This document shows, piece by piece, positions 1 to 10,991 of a stretch of 64,000 bases of DNA. The stretch's first letter is position 1, and the number at the start of each line of letters is the position of its first letter. The translations under genes and the position numbers were made by a program. The stretch lies in contig MU271145.1 in the NCBI GenBank assembly GCA_021432605.1, positions 620,001 to 684,000 of the forward strand. Reading direction: 5' to 3'. The notes below the pieces were generated by a model. The model was not told the DNA's origin, did not search any database, and worked only from the letters and a program-made list of their open reading frames with translations. The DNA is from Coniochaeta sp. PMI_546. Taxonomy: Eukaryota; Ascomycota; Sordariomycetes; Coniochaetales; Coniochaetaceae.

Positions 1-585
1 CTACTGCTACCGACAGCGGTACAGGGATGAGCCTTCCATGCTAACCCCTCTGCCAACGCCTAGTCGCCATAGTCCGGTGCGAATGAGACACTCTTTCCCC
101 GATCTGAAGACGTCAAGCGCCAGTGATAACCCCGAAACAAAAATTACAGCCACGACTGACCACTCGCAACCAATATGCGGCTTCTGTCGAAAGCATGGAG
201 ACGCAGACACGCGTACTACTTAAAACAAGAAAGAAAAACCCGTCATAACACTGCCTCGGTTCCTCCAGTCCGTAGCGCGAGCCATGCTTCTCAGGGGCCC
301 CATCCATATACCAAACCGAAAAGAACAACAATAGCAACCGAGTGGCAGAACTGGACTCAATGACGAACAGACGAGATAATGATGGCAGAAACTCGTCCAG
401 CTCAGGTACAGCCTAGTTCTAACCAGACCGATCCGTGTTGGTGAGTGGTGATGGCGGCCGTGATCTGGAGCACTCCTGCGGTCACTCCGCAACAGGTTCA
501 CTGCCGCGCTGCTCAGTCCAGCCCGTCACATCGTGCCCGTGGTGTACTCCCTGTCGGTCCTGTCCTCGTTGCGCCTCTTCACATC
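1..585. other. Left edge, no recognised gene
   Basis: Open frames here are short and overlap on both strands, with no recognisable protein signature. The stretch may hold the 3' flank of a gene beyond the left edge or of the small candidate gene at 586-918. Confidence 0.4.
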
Positions 586-918
586 CTATAGAACCCGCAT
601 TGGCATCTTACTAGGAGCACTCTCACGCCTTCCAGCGCACCGACGCATCTCATTCTTGCCGCGCGCGCTCCCCGGCACACGGGCGGCCGAGAGACATTCG
701 CGCAAATTCCACATGTCCTCGCTGGTTTCATCGTTGACACTCAACCGCTCTGTCGTCCAATTGCATATCTCCTACGGTCTGTGTACCACGACCCGCGTAA
801 GCATAAGCTTCTTCTCAAAAACATCAGAATCCGAGGATGCACGGATAGGCATATTTCCCTTCTCCTCGGCCGTATCCTCATCGTAGAGTTCTCCTCGCTG
901 CCCAGAGCCATGCTGCAT
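586..918 (-). CDS. Candidate small two-exon protein, unknown
   Basis: Tentative gene model. An ATG at 918 (minus strand) opens a frame starting MQHGSGQRGELYDEDTAEEK. The frame would stop just inside a possible intron at 722-775 (54 nt, donor GTAGGA, acceptor CAG). Splicing 776-918 to 586-721 gives 92 residues: an acidic first half and an Arg/Cys-containing second half ending in MPMRVL. The first half has protein-like composition and the splice keeps the frame. Against it, no family is recognised, the opposite strand is also open, and the product is short. It could be the 3' part of a longer gene whose first exons I cannot see, or chance. It lies tail-side of the DUF3716 gene, on the same strand. 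Confidence 0.3.
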
Positions 919-1151
919 CGTTGCTCTCGTCAAGTTCTGACCCCCTTACCTTTCCTATAAACCTCTTATCATCTCTCAATCAATTCCTTCCTCCACCAAA
1001 ACGACGGCAGAGACGATGCATAGCTTCCCACACCGCCGAAACCATACCGCTCATCACCTCTCCGAACTTTTCAACCCCTCAAATGATTCACGCCTCTTGC
1101 TGCTCTCACCGAAAACAGGATGCGAGGAAGACGACAAGGGGGACAGATTCC

Positions 1152-2442
1152 TTACTGAGACTGCCCATTCCCGCCCCCGTCTTGCCCGCCGTTCTGGCCC
1201 TGCTGCCCGTTCGGCACGTTGCCGCCCGACTCCTCGTACTCGACGATCTGGAGCGCGAGCTGCTTGGCCGCGATCTCGATCATCATGATCTGCCGCGTCC
1301 TGCGGTCCGCGGACCGGACCTCGGCCATGGCGCGCTCGACGGTGTAGCGCACGACCGGGTCGTTGGAGCCCGTGGACAGGGCGGCGAGGGTGGCGTTGTG
1401 ACCAGCCGCTGTGGGGAGTGTGTGAGATAGTTGCGGCTGCACGGGAGGCGGGGCGTGAAGCACGTAGCCTGCGTTCGGATCCGAAGCGGGTGCGGAGGGC
1501 GTGGTAATCAAAGAAGGGTGGTGGGCTTGGGGGTTGCGGGTTTCTTGCTGCTTGTTAGAGACGGTTGCATAGCTGAGGTAGGGGAAAAGGGTTGAGGGAC
1601 ATACCGTGAAAGCTACATCTGGCACCGCTAGCGTTGAACCAGCAGTTGGCACAGCTACCGCACATCTGTCCGTCAACGACCACGCAGCTCGTCCAGGGGC
1701 CGTGACCTTTGTGGCAGTTCTTGCATGCTGACGGCGCAAGCTCACCGGCTATGTGGGCGAACAGAGCTTCGACGTTGCTACGGCGCTGGAGATTGAGCTG
1801 CTGATCTGGCCGGCGCTGCTGTGCTAGACGGAGGCCAGGTTCCCTAGCGAGGCGCTTGGCAAGCGCGCTTTCGACGTTGAGCTGGCCGTAGCCGGAGTCG
1901 CGGGCGAGCTCCTCTGTTGTTCTCACGAAAGACGGATCGAGGTTCTGGGAGTGTTGGTCTAGTGGATGCGGGGAGGGGCCGCCCATGGATGCGGTTGGTT
2001 GGTGATGTTGTTGCATCTGGTGTTGCTGGTGCTCGGCAGAGGGAGCGGGTGTTAGCTGTCCGGCCGAAGTGACGCTGCCGCCGTTTGCAAGGATATTTGC
2101 GGCCGTGTTTAGGTCCATATTATCGCTGTGGTCGTGATGTTGCTGGTGGTGCATATCCTGGTCGTCGTCTTCCATATCCGCGTCCGCCTCTGCCTCGCCC
2201 AATTCGGCGTTCTCGGCCACGTTCATAGCTGCGGCAGCAGCAGCGGCGGCGGCGGCGACGTTGAGCTCGTTCATCATTGCACCTTCGTCGTACTCGGGCT
2301 GCTTGAGGTCTTCGGGCGACGACTGATGCAGGTGTGATTGTGTTGGTCTACCGCGACCCCGCGACGGAGTGCCTTGTACGGCGCCGCTCTTGACTACTTT
2401 GTTGGGGCGACCTCCTCGAGTCGGTCGCATGATGCCGTTCAT
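1152..2442 (-). CDS. DUF3716-type cysteine-cluster protein
   Basis: 409-residue protein from two exons, 1605-2442 and 1152-1543; the 61-nt intron (1544-1604) has donor GTATGT. The ATG at 2442 is the first in frame; an upstream extension would start only on TTG. In order: a basic N-terminus with an AT-hook-like GRGRP near residue 29, a 10-Ala run (63-72), an acidic patch, a His/Gln-rich stretch (98-147), then a compact cysteine cluster at 240-276 (C-x2-C, W-T-S-C-V, C-x2-C-x2-C, R-C-S-F). That cluster matches the fungal DUF3716 family, of unknown function. The second exon adds a helical tail and a Gly/Gln-rich end. Zinc binding and a nuclear chromatin or transcription role are inference from the cysteine spacing and AT-hook-like motif. 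Family call fairly sure; function unknown. Confidence 0.8.
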
Positions 2443-4353
2443 AGTATGGGAGCCCCCCAGCTCCAATGGGCTCTTGGGGACGCGTAAAGCGTATCGCGCC
2501 GGCGACTGACAAATGCTATCACGATGCCCGCGAAGCTGTGATAGCTATCGAGATGGCGTTGTCGATGGGTTGATGGGAATTGAGCAGCTGATGCCAGCTG
2601 TAAGCGACGATGATGTGTGGAAGGATTTTCTGGTTTGGTCGAGTTTTGGTGACGAGGTTTTGAGGGGGGCTGGCCGAAGACAGATGAGTCCGGCTGGCGA
2701 ATCACCGATAGCGAAGAAATTGTCCGATTGGACAATCCAGCTGGGGGCAATGCACGGGCCACACGTTCGACATCGCGTCCTGCAGTTGCCGTACATAACA
2801 CGCAGATGAGGTCCGACGTACCTGCCGTCTACACGTGTAAAGTTTCAGTCGTACTTGCAGTGCATCAGTGACTTCTGCAGTCTAGTTCCAGAGCAGCTGA
2901 GAATGCCCTTGCCGTGGGAGTTTCTGTTATCATCTTGGTCAACCATCCATTCCGTATGCGGTGCTTCGTTCTCATCCTTGTGGCTTTAGTCTGATATCAG
3001 CTGAGTGTATGCAATCTAAAACTCACAAGATGACTCTGAGTTGGTGCTGAGAGAATAACGATCCTATCAAGTCTCGTCGCACTCACATGTGTGTCGAAGG
3101 CTGGGTGATTGCCTTTCCAAGCCGAGCCAAGTCATGGTCATTATGAATAGCAGATCGGCTTTAAACACGTCGCAGGATATTGCAAGGAGCTGTAAGGGTT
3201 CGAGCTCTAAGTTGGGCAACGGCGTGAGGGAATCCGATCTGTGGATGACGACTTCTTCCGTCATCATTGCTGGCAGAGAGATGGCGTCGAGTGATGGCAC
3301 TTTTTGCACCGGCAGCCTCAAGTACAACGGTGAGAGCTAGCAGATGGACTTCAAGGGAACCGAGAGACTCGTGAACAGACGCGAACAGCTCATTGTGTGG
3401 CTGTCACCTACTGATGCAGGAAGCGCGGAGCCCGGACTGTCAGGTCCTGGGTTGAGCCGCCGGGCCGGCGTGGCCATTACGGCAGCCGTCAAGTACCGGC
3501 AGCACAACACCTAACATCCCCGAACACGACCATCTTGTCTTGACTGGATTTTGATAGGCGCTCCTGGGCATGCCGGGAACTCAAATGTAGGTTTTGACAC
3601 TGGTCGTCACAGCTCTGCTTACTCTTCGGAGCCCGATTTACCCCTGCCTCGTATTAGACAGTGCAAGCAGTCCCAAAAGAGAAGCTCCGGACCATTCCCA
3701 TTTCGACACTCCGGACCCGTAGCGTACTACGGGCACCATCTAGTTTAGGTATATAAGCTCGCAGGACCAAGTCTATTCTCTTCCCGTCGTTGTCCTATTT
3801 GGACGGGTTCCCTCACTTTCCTCACAGAACAGGCTGCTACGCGGCTCATAACATGTCCATTCTCCAGGACAAATACGATGACATTGGAGCGACTCACTTA
3901 TACACTTTCCCAGCCTGACAGTCCCGACCCTAGCAGACGCCATTAAGAAGTAGCCTAGTGATCAAGATCTGATGAAGACTGTCGCATGCCCTTATCAGGG
4001 AAACATGTCTACCATGTCTGTTGAGAACAAGCAAGCGGTATCCCGGGTTTACGGGTAGAGGAACATCCGTATTGGTGTTTACATGATGATGATCATAATG
4101 ATGGTACGCCCCCGTCTTGGCCTTACCAAGTGCTAAACGCCATTGGCGTGAGTGTGATTTGTATCTGAGGCGCCATACAGCTCCTGACAACTGTCCTTGC
4201 AATCCCAATGTCGTCGGTGCTTCGCCATATTCCGGCAAGCGATCCCGATCAAGGTCAAATTAGACATTATATCGATATCATATGCTCAAGGGTCTCATTC
4301 TCAATGCCTGCAACCTGATACAAAAGCAGGTCACATCTCTCAGACATCCCACG
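2443..4353. other. Intergenic, no gene seen
   Basis: About 1.9 kb between the start of the DUF3716 gene and the stop of the sphingolipid reductase, both on the minus strand. It should hold the DUF3716 promoter and leader. Short open frames exist on both strands, but none has a recognisable product or consistent splice pattern. Confidence 0.5.
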
Positions 4354-5480
4354 TCAAGCTTCAATCTTCTTCGCACTCTTCCACGGCTGCCCATTCTTCT
4401 TAACCCACCGGTCAATCTTGCCATGCATATCCATCAGCACGAAGAAGTAGATGATCGGCAAGAACCAGCTCCCGACCATATCAACAAACCAGTTGTTCCT
4501 CGGCCCTCCACCCAGGCACGCCAGCCTCATCAGGTTCCCCAGAAAGCTCATCGCGACATGCGGCTCTCCCCTCTGCAGTCCAGCAATGGCCCTGCTCGCA
4601 ACCTCCTCGGCACTGACCGCGGGCTCCTCCTTCTCCAACTCGACCGTGACGGCAGGCTTCGTCTTGTTCTCCCTCTCCAGGCCGGGACTCGTGATGGTCG
4701 CCGGGTAGACGACGTGCACCTTGACCGGATTCTCGGGATACAGCCTCAGCTCCATCGCCAGCGTGTCCGCCAGGGCCCTCACGGCCCACTTGCTGGGGCT
4801 GTACGTCGCGTAGCCCACGATCGGGAACCAGGCCAGCACGCTCGCCGTGAAGACGAAGTGCCGCGGCTCGGCGCCCTTCCCCCTCCTGTTCTCCGGCGCC
4901 AGCCACTCCCGCAGCACGGCGCGGCTCAGCTCCGCGGCGCCGTAGAAGTTGACGTCCATGTTCCTCCGGCAGGCGGCGATGGAGTCCAGCTCCGGGTCCG
5001 CCCAGAGCATGGGCGTCGACATGCCCGCCACGCTCCAGACGATGTCCGGCGACTGGCCGCCGTTCCAGGCTATGGCCTCGGCCAGGACGGGCTCGGCCCA
5101 GCCCGGCTCCGATATGTCGGCGGAGATGTAGAGGAACTTTTGCGAGGAGGGGTCGCGGGCGGCGGACTTGACTAGGGCGAGGGTCTCCTCGAGGCGGCCG
5201 ACGTTGCGGGAGATGAGGACGAGGTTGGCGCCTTGGGCCGAGAGCTGGAGGGCGGCGGCGCGGCCCATGCCTTCTGTTGCGCCGGTGAGGAGGATTGTCT
5301 GGTTTGCCTTGTTAGTGGTTGTTTTGGGGGGGGGAAGAAACAACGTTGGTGGCTCACCCTGCCTTCGACCGGCATGTGATTTTTGGAGGAGAAGGCGCCC
5401 ATTGTGAATGCTATGGTGACGGCGAGTAGTGCCGTAGATATCACAATTGTCGAGGTGCTGATGTGTTGTAGGGAATCCAT
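4354..5480 (-). CDS. TSC10: 3-ketodihydrosphingosine reductase
   Basis: Short-chain dehydrogenase expected to reduce 3-ketodihydrosphingosine to dihydrosphingosine with NADPH, the second step of sphingolipid synthesis, at the ER. Exons 5358-5480 and 4354-5298 flank a 59-nt intron (donor GTGAGC) and give 355 residues, usual for the family. The N-terminus has a membrane segment (about 10-28) and the family-typical linker NHMPVEGR before the nucleotide-binding TGATEGMG. The catalytic Ser (FTASVLAW), Tyr and Lys (YSPSKWA) are present. A hydrophobic C-terminal segment (WFLPIIYFFVLMD) is typical of Tsc10/KDSR. An in-frame upstream ATG at 5519 would add 13 residues; 5480 is preferred because the membrane anchor follows directly. 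Family clear; the substrate is inferred from family similarity. Confidence 0.92.
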
Positions 5481-6148
5481 CGTCGGAGTTGTGAGTGGTG
5501 TTATATTGGAGAGCCACATGCAATTAGGTAGCAGGTCGCGATAAAATAGCGTCAGGAACGGAGCTTCTTTCCTGCAAGAACAGAAGGTACTCAGTTAGTG
5601 TAGGGGACCCTGTACCGGTAAGCACTATCCCTTGGTCAAGCGGCAGGGTCAAATTACAGATTACTATGCCAAGGCCAGTTGCAAACAATTGAACAAACTG
5701 CGTGATAATAATAGTGCACGCAGCAATGCTTAGTAAAAAAGATATCAGGGAGCTATATTTACATGATTTCCAATGTAAGCAGTCAATCGATTCTACTGCA
5801 ACAAAAGACGGAGCTGTGACCGCTAGAGTAAGGTACCTAGTAGGTAGACTACCTCTACCTACACTAAGGTAGACCCTAGACTTTAGTGTAAAGGTACTGT
5901 AGTCGGGGACAAAAGGTATCGCTTGAGGGGCCGTTATCAATCCGCGCTAAGGGATAAGGGCGGGGGTGAGACGGCCCGCAATTGCTTGCATGGGCCAGAA
6001 ATTTCAACCTCCATTTGCCATTTGCTGAAAATTCCCAGAGACGAGTCGCTCGTTCGCTCTGGTTCACGAACTGCCATCCTCTACTGTCACAGAGAAAATC
6101 CTCTTACCAGAGGGTAGCGGTACGACACACCGACCAGTCTGTGAAAAA
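5481..6148. promoter_or_regulatory. Divergent spacer of TSC10 and SAS10
   Basis: This 668-bp spacer separates two divergently transcribed genes, so both promoters should lie here. It contains a cluster of TAGGTA/TACCT words (about 5831-5872) and a near-perfect inverted repeat, arms 5860-5869 and 5881-5890 (9 of 10 positions paired). No specific factor site can be named. Confidence 0.45.
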
Positions 6149-8038
6149 ATGGCCAAAAGAAGAAGGGTAGCCAAGCCAGAGGGCCCCAGCGGCCCTCGCG
6201 AGGTCAATCCATCAGAAGCCAGGCTAAAGGTCAAGACCTATGAGGATGTGGCTGATTCCGAGGACGAGTACTTCATCGAGAAGGACCGCATTGATTTCGA
6301 CGACGAACCCCGATCCAAGAAACTCCGGAGGCAACAAAAGGAAGACGAGTTCCTCGAGCCATCCGACGAGGAGATCTTTGAAGAGGACGAGGATGACACG
6401 GACGCCAGCGAGGACGAAGCGGCCAGGGCACCGGCCTCGAAGGCCAAGCCAAAGAAAGGGAAGGCCGCTGAGCTCTCAGATGACGAAGTCGAGCGACAAG
6501 GCGACGAAGAGGAGGACTCTGGATGGTGGGGCTCGTCGAGGAAAGAGTACTACGATGCCGACCAGATCGAGACCGAGGCCGATGCTTTGGAGGAAGAAGC
6601 CGAAGCGAGGAGACTACAACAGAAGAAGCTGGCCAAGATGTCCGAGGCTGACTTCATGTTTGACGAGAGCGAGTGGCTGGCGCCCTCCAAGGACGATGGT
6701 GCGGGCGAAGCCGAGGTCGTGACAGAGGTGTTAAAGGATATCCCTGTCACGGAGGACATGACAGCCGAGGACAGGTACAAGCTCCTACAGGCGCGGTATC
6801 CCGAGTTCGATTATCTGGTCGACGAGTTCCAGACGCTACAGCCCCTGTTGGTACAATGTCAGAAGGATGCGGAAGGCAAAGCGAGCAAGTCGGTCGAGAT
6901 GACCAAGTACTGGGCATTAGGAGCTTATGTCGCATCTCTGGCGAGCTACTTCGCCATTCTCACCTCGCCTGCAAGAGACGAGAATGGTGCACAGAAGACT
7001 CTGGACCCAGCCGAACTACGAGAGCACGATATCATGGAGACGTTGGTGACCTGCCGCGAGATGTGGCTCAAGGTCCAGAAGTTAAAGGCACCCAAGTCTA
7101 CACCAATAAGAAACGGCATGCTATCACCGCCCGAAGACGACGTCGACATGCTCGACACCGCAGTGCCCAGGAAGAAGACCGCCGAGGAGAAGCAGGCTGC
7201 CAAGGATGCGAAAGCCAAGAAGAAGAAGGCTGCAGAAAAGGCGAAGAAGGCCGCAGCCGTCGAGGAGACCCTCGCCGACCTAGATAGCCTCCTCAAGAAG
7301 CCCAAGTCCGCCAAGACGTCACACGCACACGAGAGCGCCACGTCAAGATACACCGAAGACGACCGCCGCGACAATCTCTCCGACTTCGGCGAGGAAGAAA
7401 CCCTCGATGCCCGCACAGCAGCCGACAAGGAGAAGCGCAAGAAGAGTCTCAAGTTCTACACCTCGCAGATCGTGCAGAAGGCCTCCAAGCGCGCCAACGC
7501 CGGTGCCGATGCCGGCGGCGACGCCGACATCCCCTACCGCGAGCGGCTGCGCGATCGCCAAGCCCGCCTCAACGCCGAGGCCGAGCGGCGCGGGAAGAAG
7601 GATGGCAAGAAGGGCACCGAGCTCGGCGGCGACGACGACAGCGGCGACGAGGGCCAGGTTGCCGCCAAGATCCGTGACGACGCGGACGAGTACTACGACC
7701 TCGTGGCGCAGAAGTCGAAGCAGCGGAGGGAGGAGAAGATGTCGCGGTTCGAGGCCATTGCTGCTGCCAAGCGGGGCGAGAGGATCATTGAGCAGGAGGT
7801 TGTGGGCGAGGATGGAAAGAGGAAGATTACGTATGCTATCGACAAGAACAAGGGACTTGCGCCGAGACGGAAGAAGGAGGTGCGCAACCCGAGAGTGAAG
7901 AAGAGGATGCAGTATGCGGACAAGCAGAAGAAGCTGAAGAGCATGAAGCCTGTGTACAAGGGTGGTGAGGGTAAGGGCGGTTACCAGGGTGAGCTGTCAG
8001 GAATCAAGACCGGCCTGGTTAAGAGTGTTAGGTTGTGA
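6149..8038 (+). CDS. SAS10: SSU processome protein Sas10/Utp3
   Basis: Intronless gene for 629 residues. Sas10/Utp3 belongs to the U3-containing small-subunit processome and works in early 18S pre-rRNA processing in the nucleolus. The N-terminal third is highly charged with long Glu/Asp blocks (roughly 30-165). A Sas10/Utp3-type region follows at about 200-290 (VTEDMTAEDRYKLLQARYPE). A Lys/Ala-rich coiled stretch spans about 345-375. The diagnostic C-terminal Sas10 region is at about 540-629, with RNPRVKKRMQYADKQKKLKS and YKGGEGKGGYQGE. A basic N-terminus (MAKRRRVAKP) fits nuclear import. Length is usual for fungal orthologues. The start is the first ATG of an open frame. Confidence 0.95.
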   Translation: MAKRRRVAKPEGPSGPREVNPSEARLKVKTYEDVADSEDEYFIEKDRIDFDDEPRSKKLRRQQKEDEFLEPSDEEIFEEDEDDTDASEDEAARAPASKAKPKKGKAAELSDDEVERQGDEEEDSGWWGSSRKEYYDADQIETEADALEEEAEARRLQQKKLAKMSEADFMFDESEWLAPSKDDGAGEAEVVTEVLKDIPVTEDMTAEDRYKLLQARYPEFDYLVDEFQTLQPLLVQCQKDAEGKASKSVEMTKYWALGAYVASLASYFAILTSPARDENGAQKTLDPAELREHDIMETLVTCREMWLKVQKLKAPKSTPIRNGMLSPPEDDVDMLDTAVPRKKTAEEKQAAKDAKAKKKKAAEKAKKAAAVEETLADLDSLLKKPKSAKTSHAHESATSRYTEDDRRDNLSDFGEEETLDARTAADKEKRKKSLKFYTSQIVQKASKRANAGADAGGDADIPYRERLRDRQARLNAEAERRGKKDGKKGTELGGDDDSGDEGQVAAKIRDDADEYYDLVAQKSKQRREEKMSRFEAIAAAKRGERIIEQEVVGEDGKRKITYAIDKNKGLAPRRKKEVRNPRVKKRMQYADKQKKLKSMKPVYKGGEGKGGYQGELSGIKTGLVKSVRL

Positions 8039-8465
8039 GGCATTGCGCTGAGGCGGTACGATGGGGAATAAGAAATATACCAGGCATATTGATGTTGAGC
8101 AATTAGTGCACTCCTGGAACAGTAGAAATAACTTGATGATAACTTGACATGTGAGAACAGGCAACCTGAACCTTAGGTTAATAGTGTCAAGCGCTCGGTG
8201 AGGGTTGCTGCAAACTGCCTGCGACGTGAGATGCTTTTGCCAGCTGGCAAGTCACTCATGGCAGCTGCCGCTGCTTAACGACACCTCATTCCAGATCAAG
8301 ACATTACTTGTATTAAACCTTTGGAACACCATCCTTATATCTTCCAACCAACCTGTCTAGCTTCGCGTAGAGAAGTCCTTCGGTACTAATGGACGACCAC
8401 CACCGATAACACGCCCGTCGATTTTCCCTACCGATCCACCCCTCAATCTCTCCGCAATACCCAAA
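8039..8465. promoter_or_regulatory. Spacer between SAS10 and COG1
   Basis: A 427-bp spacer on a head-to-tail pair; it should hold the SAS10 3' end and the COG1 promoter. The last 120 bases before the COG1 ATG are C/T-rich, as is common in fungal leaders. No other feature seen. Confidence 0.45.
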
Positions 8466-10913
8466 ATGTCCACCCCCGACCTCTCCACGCTAACCTCCTC
8501 CTCCGCAATCTTCTCGAACCCCTCCAACACCCTCCCCCAGATCCGCGCAATCCACAAAGCCCTCCATGCGGCGGTGGACGACAAGCGCAACCGCCTGCGC
8601 GTGCAGGTCGGCTCGTCGTACCGCGACCTGCTCGGCACGGCGGACGCGATCGTCGAGATGAGGGAGGACATGGACGCCGTCTTGGAGACGTTGGGCAGGA
8701 TGGGGGCGAGGTGCGGGCGGAGCGTCGTGGGGAGGAAGGTGGCTGGTCTGGGTGAATTTGTCGGAGAGGAGGATAACGGACTTGGACGGAGGGAGTTGGG
8801 GGCCGTGGCGAGGGCGAGACTGGTCGAGGGTGCTGCGCTTGCGCTGGAGAGGTTGTTGAGGGGGAAGAGTGGCGGGAGTCTCGCGCTGTCTTCCGGGAAA
8901 GATGTTGGATCTAGAGGCGAGAGGTTGCTTGTTGCGGCTAAGCTTCTGGTGCTGAGCCGGTTGTTGGTGAAGACCCTCGGGGATGAGACGGGTGATAGGA
9001 ATGTGAGGAATGCAGTGACTGCGGCTAAGAAGAGCCTTGAATCCTCGAGGCGGAGGTTGCTGAGGATTGTTGATAAGGTCTTGCAGAGCGCGGGCGGAAA
9101 AGAGCAGCGGGAAGATGTGCTGAAAGCCCTGGCGGCGTACAGTCTTGCGACCAGCTCTGGGGCCAGAGAGACACTTTTCTATCTGCTGAAGGTCCGAGGG
9201 GAGGCCATGCACTTGACGTTTGAGTTGGACGAGGACGAGCGGATCAGGACGGCAGACGATGTCCTGCGTGGCATGAGGCTATACACCAAGACGTTATTGG
9301 ATGTGCCAGCTCTCGTGCCGCAGAAGCTGACTGAAGCTCTTGGGGCGCTGAAAAGAACTCCGCTCATCAAGGATGCGGCTCTGCGGAACATTGAGGGGTT
9401 GAGACTCGATATATACGAGCGTTGGTGCGGAGACGAGATTGAGTATTTCACGCCTTTCATACGCCATGACGACCTGGACCGTAATCAGGCGAGGGAAATG
9501 CTGGCTGGGTGGGCCGAGAAGGGCGCCGATGTGCTTCTGCAAGGGCTTGAAAAGACGCTTGCAAGTGTGACTGAGTTCAAGGCGCTTGTGGAGCTGCGGA
9601 CGAGCGTTTTGAAGCTGTGGATATCAGAAGGAGGCAAAGTGAAGGGGGTCGACACGTCTACCTTGCTGGATCGGTTACGCAGTCTCATCAACAAACACAT
9701 GCTGGAAGTCGTTGAAGCCAAGGTCAACAAGCTGCGGCTTGTGGGGTCTGAGGTATCGGCTACGATAGAATCATGGCGAGAGGTCGCATCAAGCGAGCCC
9801 CAGGATTTCTGGGATCCCGACTCGTTCGATATGGATCTTGCGAACGGAGCAGCACATTTCACTCAGGATGTCATATCGCGACTCTATGGTCGCAGCGACG
9901 TGGTCTCCAAAGCAGGAGCTTCGTACAGGTCGTGGTATAAAGTCATTGACGATGTCGGCCACGTCGTCGAGCAGCTCAAACGGCAGAGGTGGGACAACGA
10001 CGTGGATGAGATCGAGGATGAGGAGACGATCGAGCAGCGGCAGCAACTACTCAGCAAAGACGACCCGCGAGCGCTACATGACCATCTCAACGAGTCGATT
10101 ATCAAAGCTTTCAAGAATCTGGACGAGCATTTCACTGCTCTGAGGAACGCCAGCGAGGAGACCGACAGCCGGTTCTATGTGGCTATGTACTTGCTACGTG
10201 TGACACGAGATATTCGATACAACCTGCCTGCCCTTGAGCCAATCAAGACCTTTGGCCTAGACTTGTTACCATTGCTCCACGAACGGGTGGCATTTAATGT
10301 GGCTGACCGGGCGTTGGCAAATTGGAACGCTAATCACCAGTCGCGAGTGGTGGGCAGAGGCTTGTGGGAGGGCGAGCCGGAACTTCCAACGTCTCCGTCA
10401 CCAGACTGCTTCCAGTTCTTGCGGGAGTTGTCCATGTCTATGTCGGACGCAGGTATGGACCTGTGGTATCCGGCCCTGGTGACAGCATTGAAAAAGGCAG
10501 TCAACCGATACTTACGCGAATGGTGGTGGAAGCATGTCGAAGACCTGAAAGAAGCTAAGTCGACGGTTACGGCCAATGTCAAGAAACAAGAGCCGAAGAG
10601 CACAGATAGCGAGGGGAAAGAGAGCTCTGCACAGGGAGCTGACGGTGATCAAGCCCCGGAGGCTGCCAGCGATCCGGGACCAACCTCCGAAGAGATGAGA
10701 GATATTCTGATCCAGTGGCTGTTCGACATTTCGTACCTTCGCTCCAGCCTTAGCCTGCCCTCTCCCTCAGACTCGCCTCCGGATGGACTAACAGAACTGG
10801 AAGGGATGGTATCTGAACATACCGAGCTCGACAGCCGTGCTCGGCAGCAGATAACCAAGGCATCGCAAGAGTACTGGAAGAGAACGAGCCTGTTGTTCGG
10901 CCTGTTGGCATAA
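8466..10913 (+). CDS. COG1: Conserved oligomeric Golgi complex subunit 1
   Basis: Intronless gene for 815 residues. Cog1 is a lobe A subunit of the COC-type tether (COG complex) that captures retrograde vesicles at the Golgi and supports glycosylation-enzyme recycling. The N-terminus carries the Vps51/Cog1-type signature: LPQIRAIHKALHAAVDDKRN, then a helical RVQVGSSYRDLLGTADAIVE segment. The rest is helical with no catalytic motif. A low-complexity Lys/Glu/Ser linker at about 695-740 precedes a conserved helical C-terminus. Its stop is only 78 bp from the stop of the convergent isomerase gene, so the transcripts probably overlap at their 3' ends. Confidence 0.92.
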   Translation: MSTPDLSTLTSSSAIFSNPSNTLPQIRAIHKALHAAVDDKRNRLRVQVGSSYRDLLGTADAIVEMREDMDAVLETLGRMGARCGRSVVGRKVAGLGEFVGEEDNGLGRRELGAVARARLVEGAALALERLLRGKSGGSLALSSGKDVGSRGERLLVAAKLLVLSRLLVKTLGDETGDRNVRNAVTAAKKSLESSRRRLLRIVDKVLQSAGGKEQREDVLKALAAYSLATSSGARETLFYLLKVRGEAMHLTFELDEDERIRTADDVLRGMRLYTKTLLDVPALVPQKLTEALGALKRTPLIKDAALRNIEGLRLDIYERWCGDEIEYFTPFIRHDDLDRNQAREMLAGWAEKGADVLLQGLEKTLASVTEFKALVELRTSVLKLWISEGGKVKGVDTSTLLDRLRSLINKHMLEVVEAKVNKLRLVGSEVSATIESWREVASSEPQDFWDPDSFDMDLANGAAHFTQDVISRLYGRSDVVSKAGASYRSWYKVIDDVGHVVEQLKRQRWDNDVDEIEDEETIEQRQQLLSKDDPRALHDHLNESIIKAFKNLDEHFTALRNASEETDSRFYVAMYLLRVTRDIRYNLPALEPIKTFGLDLLPLLHERVAFNVADRALANWNANHQSRVVGRGLWEGEPELPTSPSPDCFQFLRELSMSMSDAGMDLWYPALVTALKKAVNRYLREWWWKHVEDLKEAKSTVTANVKKQEPKSTDSEGKESSAQGADGDQAPEAASDPGPTSEEMRDILIQWLFDISYLRSSLSLPSPSDSPPDGLTELEGMVSEHTELDSRARQQITKASQEYWKRTSLLFGLLA

Positions 10914-10991
10914 AACCCCAGTGCTGAAATACTCAAATGCATCAGAAGCTAGCAATACAAACATTATCATTGACACTACCTAACGACCATT

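Noticed and set aside
4282-5175. 297-codon plus-strand frame opposite the sphingolipid reductase
   Set aside because: The minus strand carries a complete SDR with catalytic motifs; the plus frame is a GC-driven shadow, rich in Arg/Leu/Pro with no family signature.
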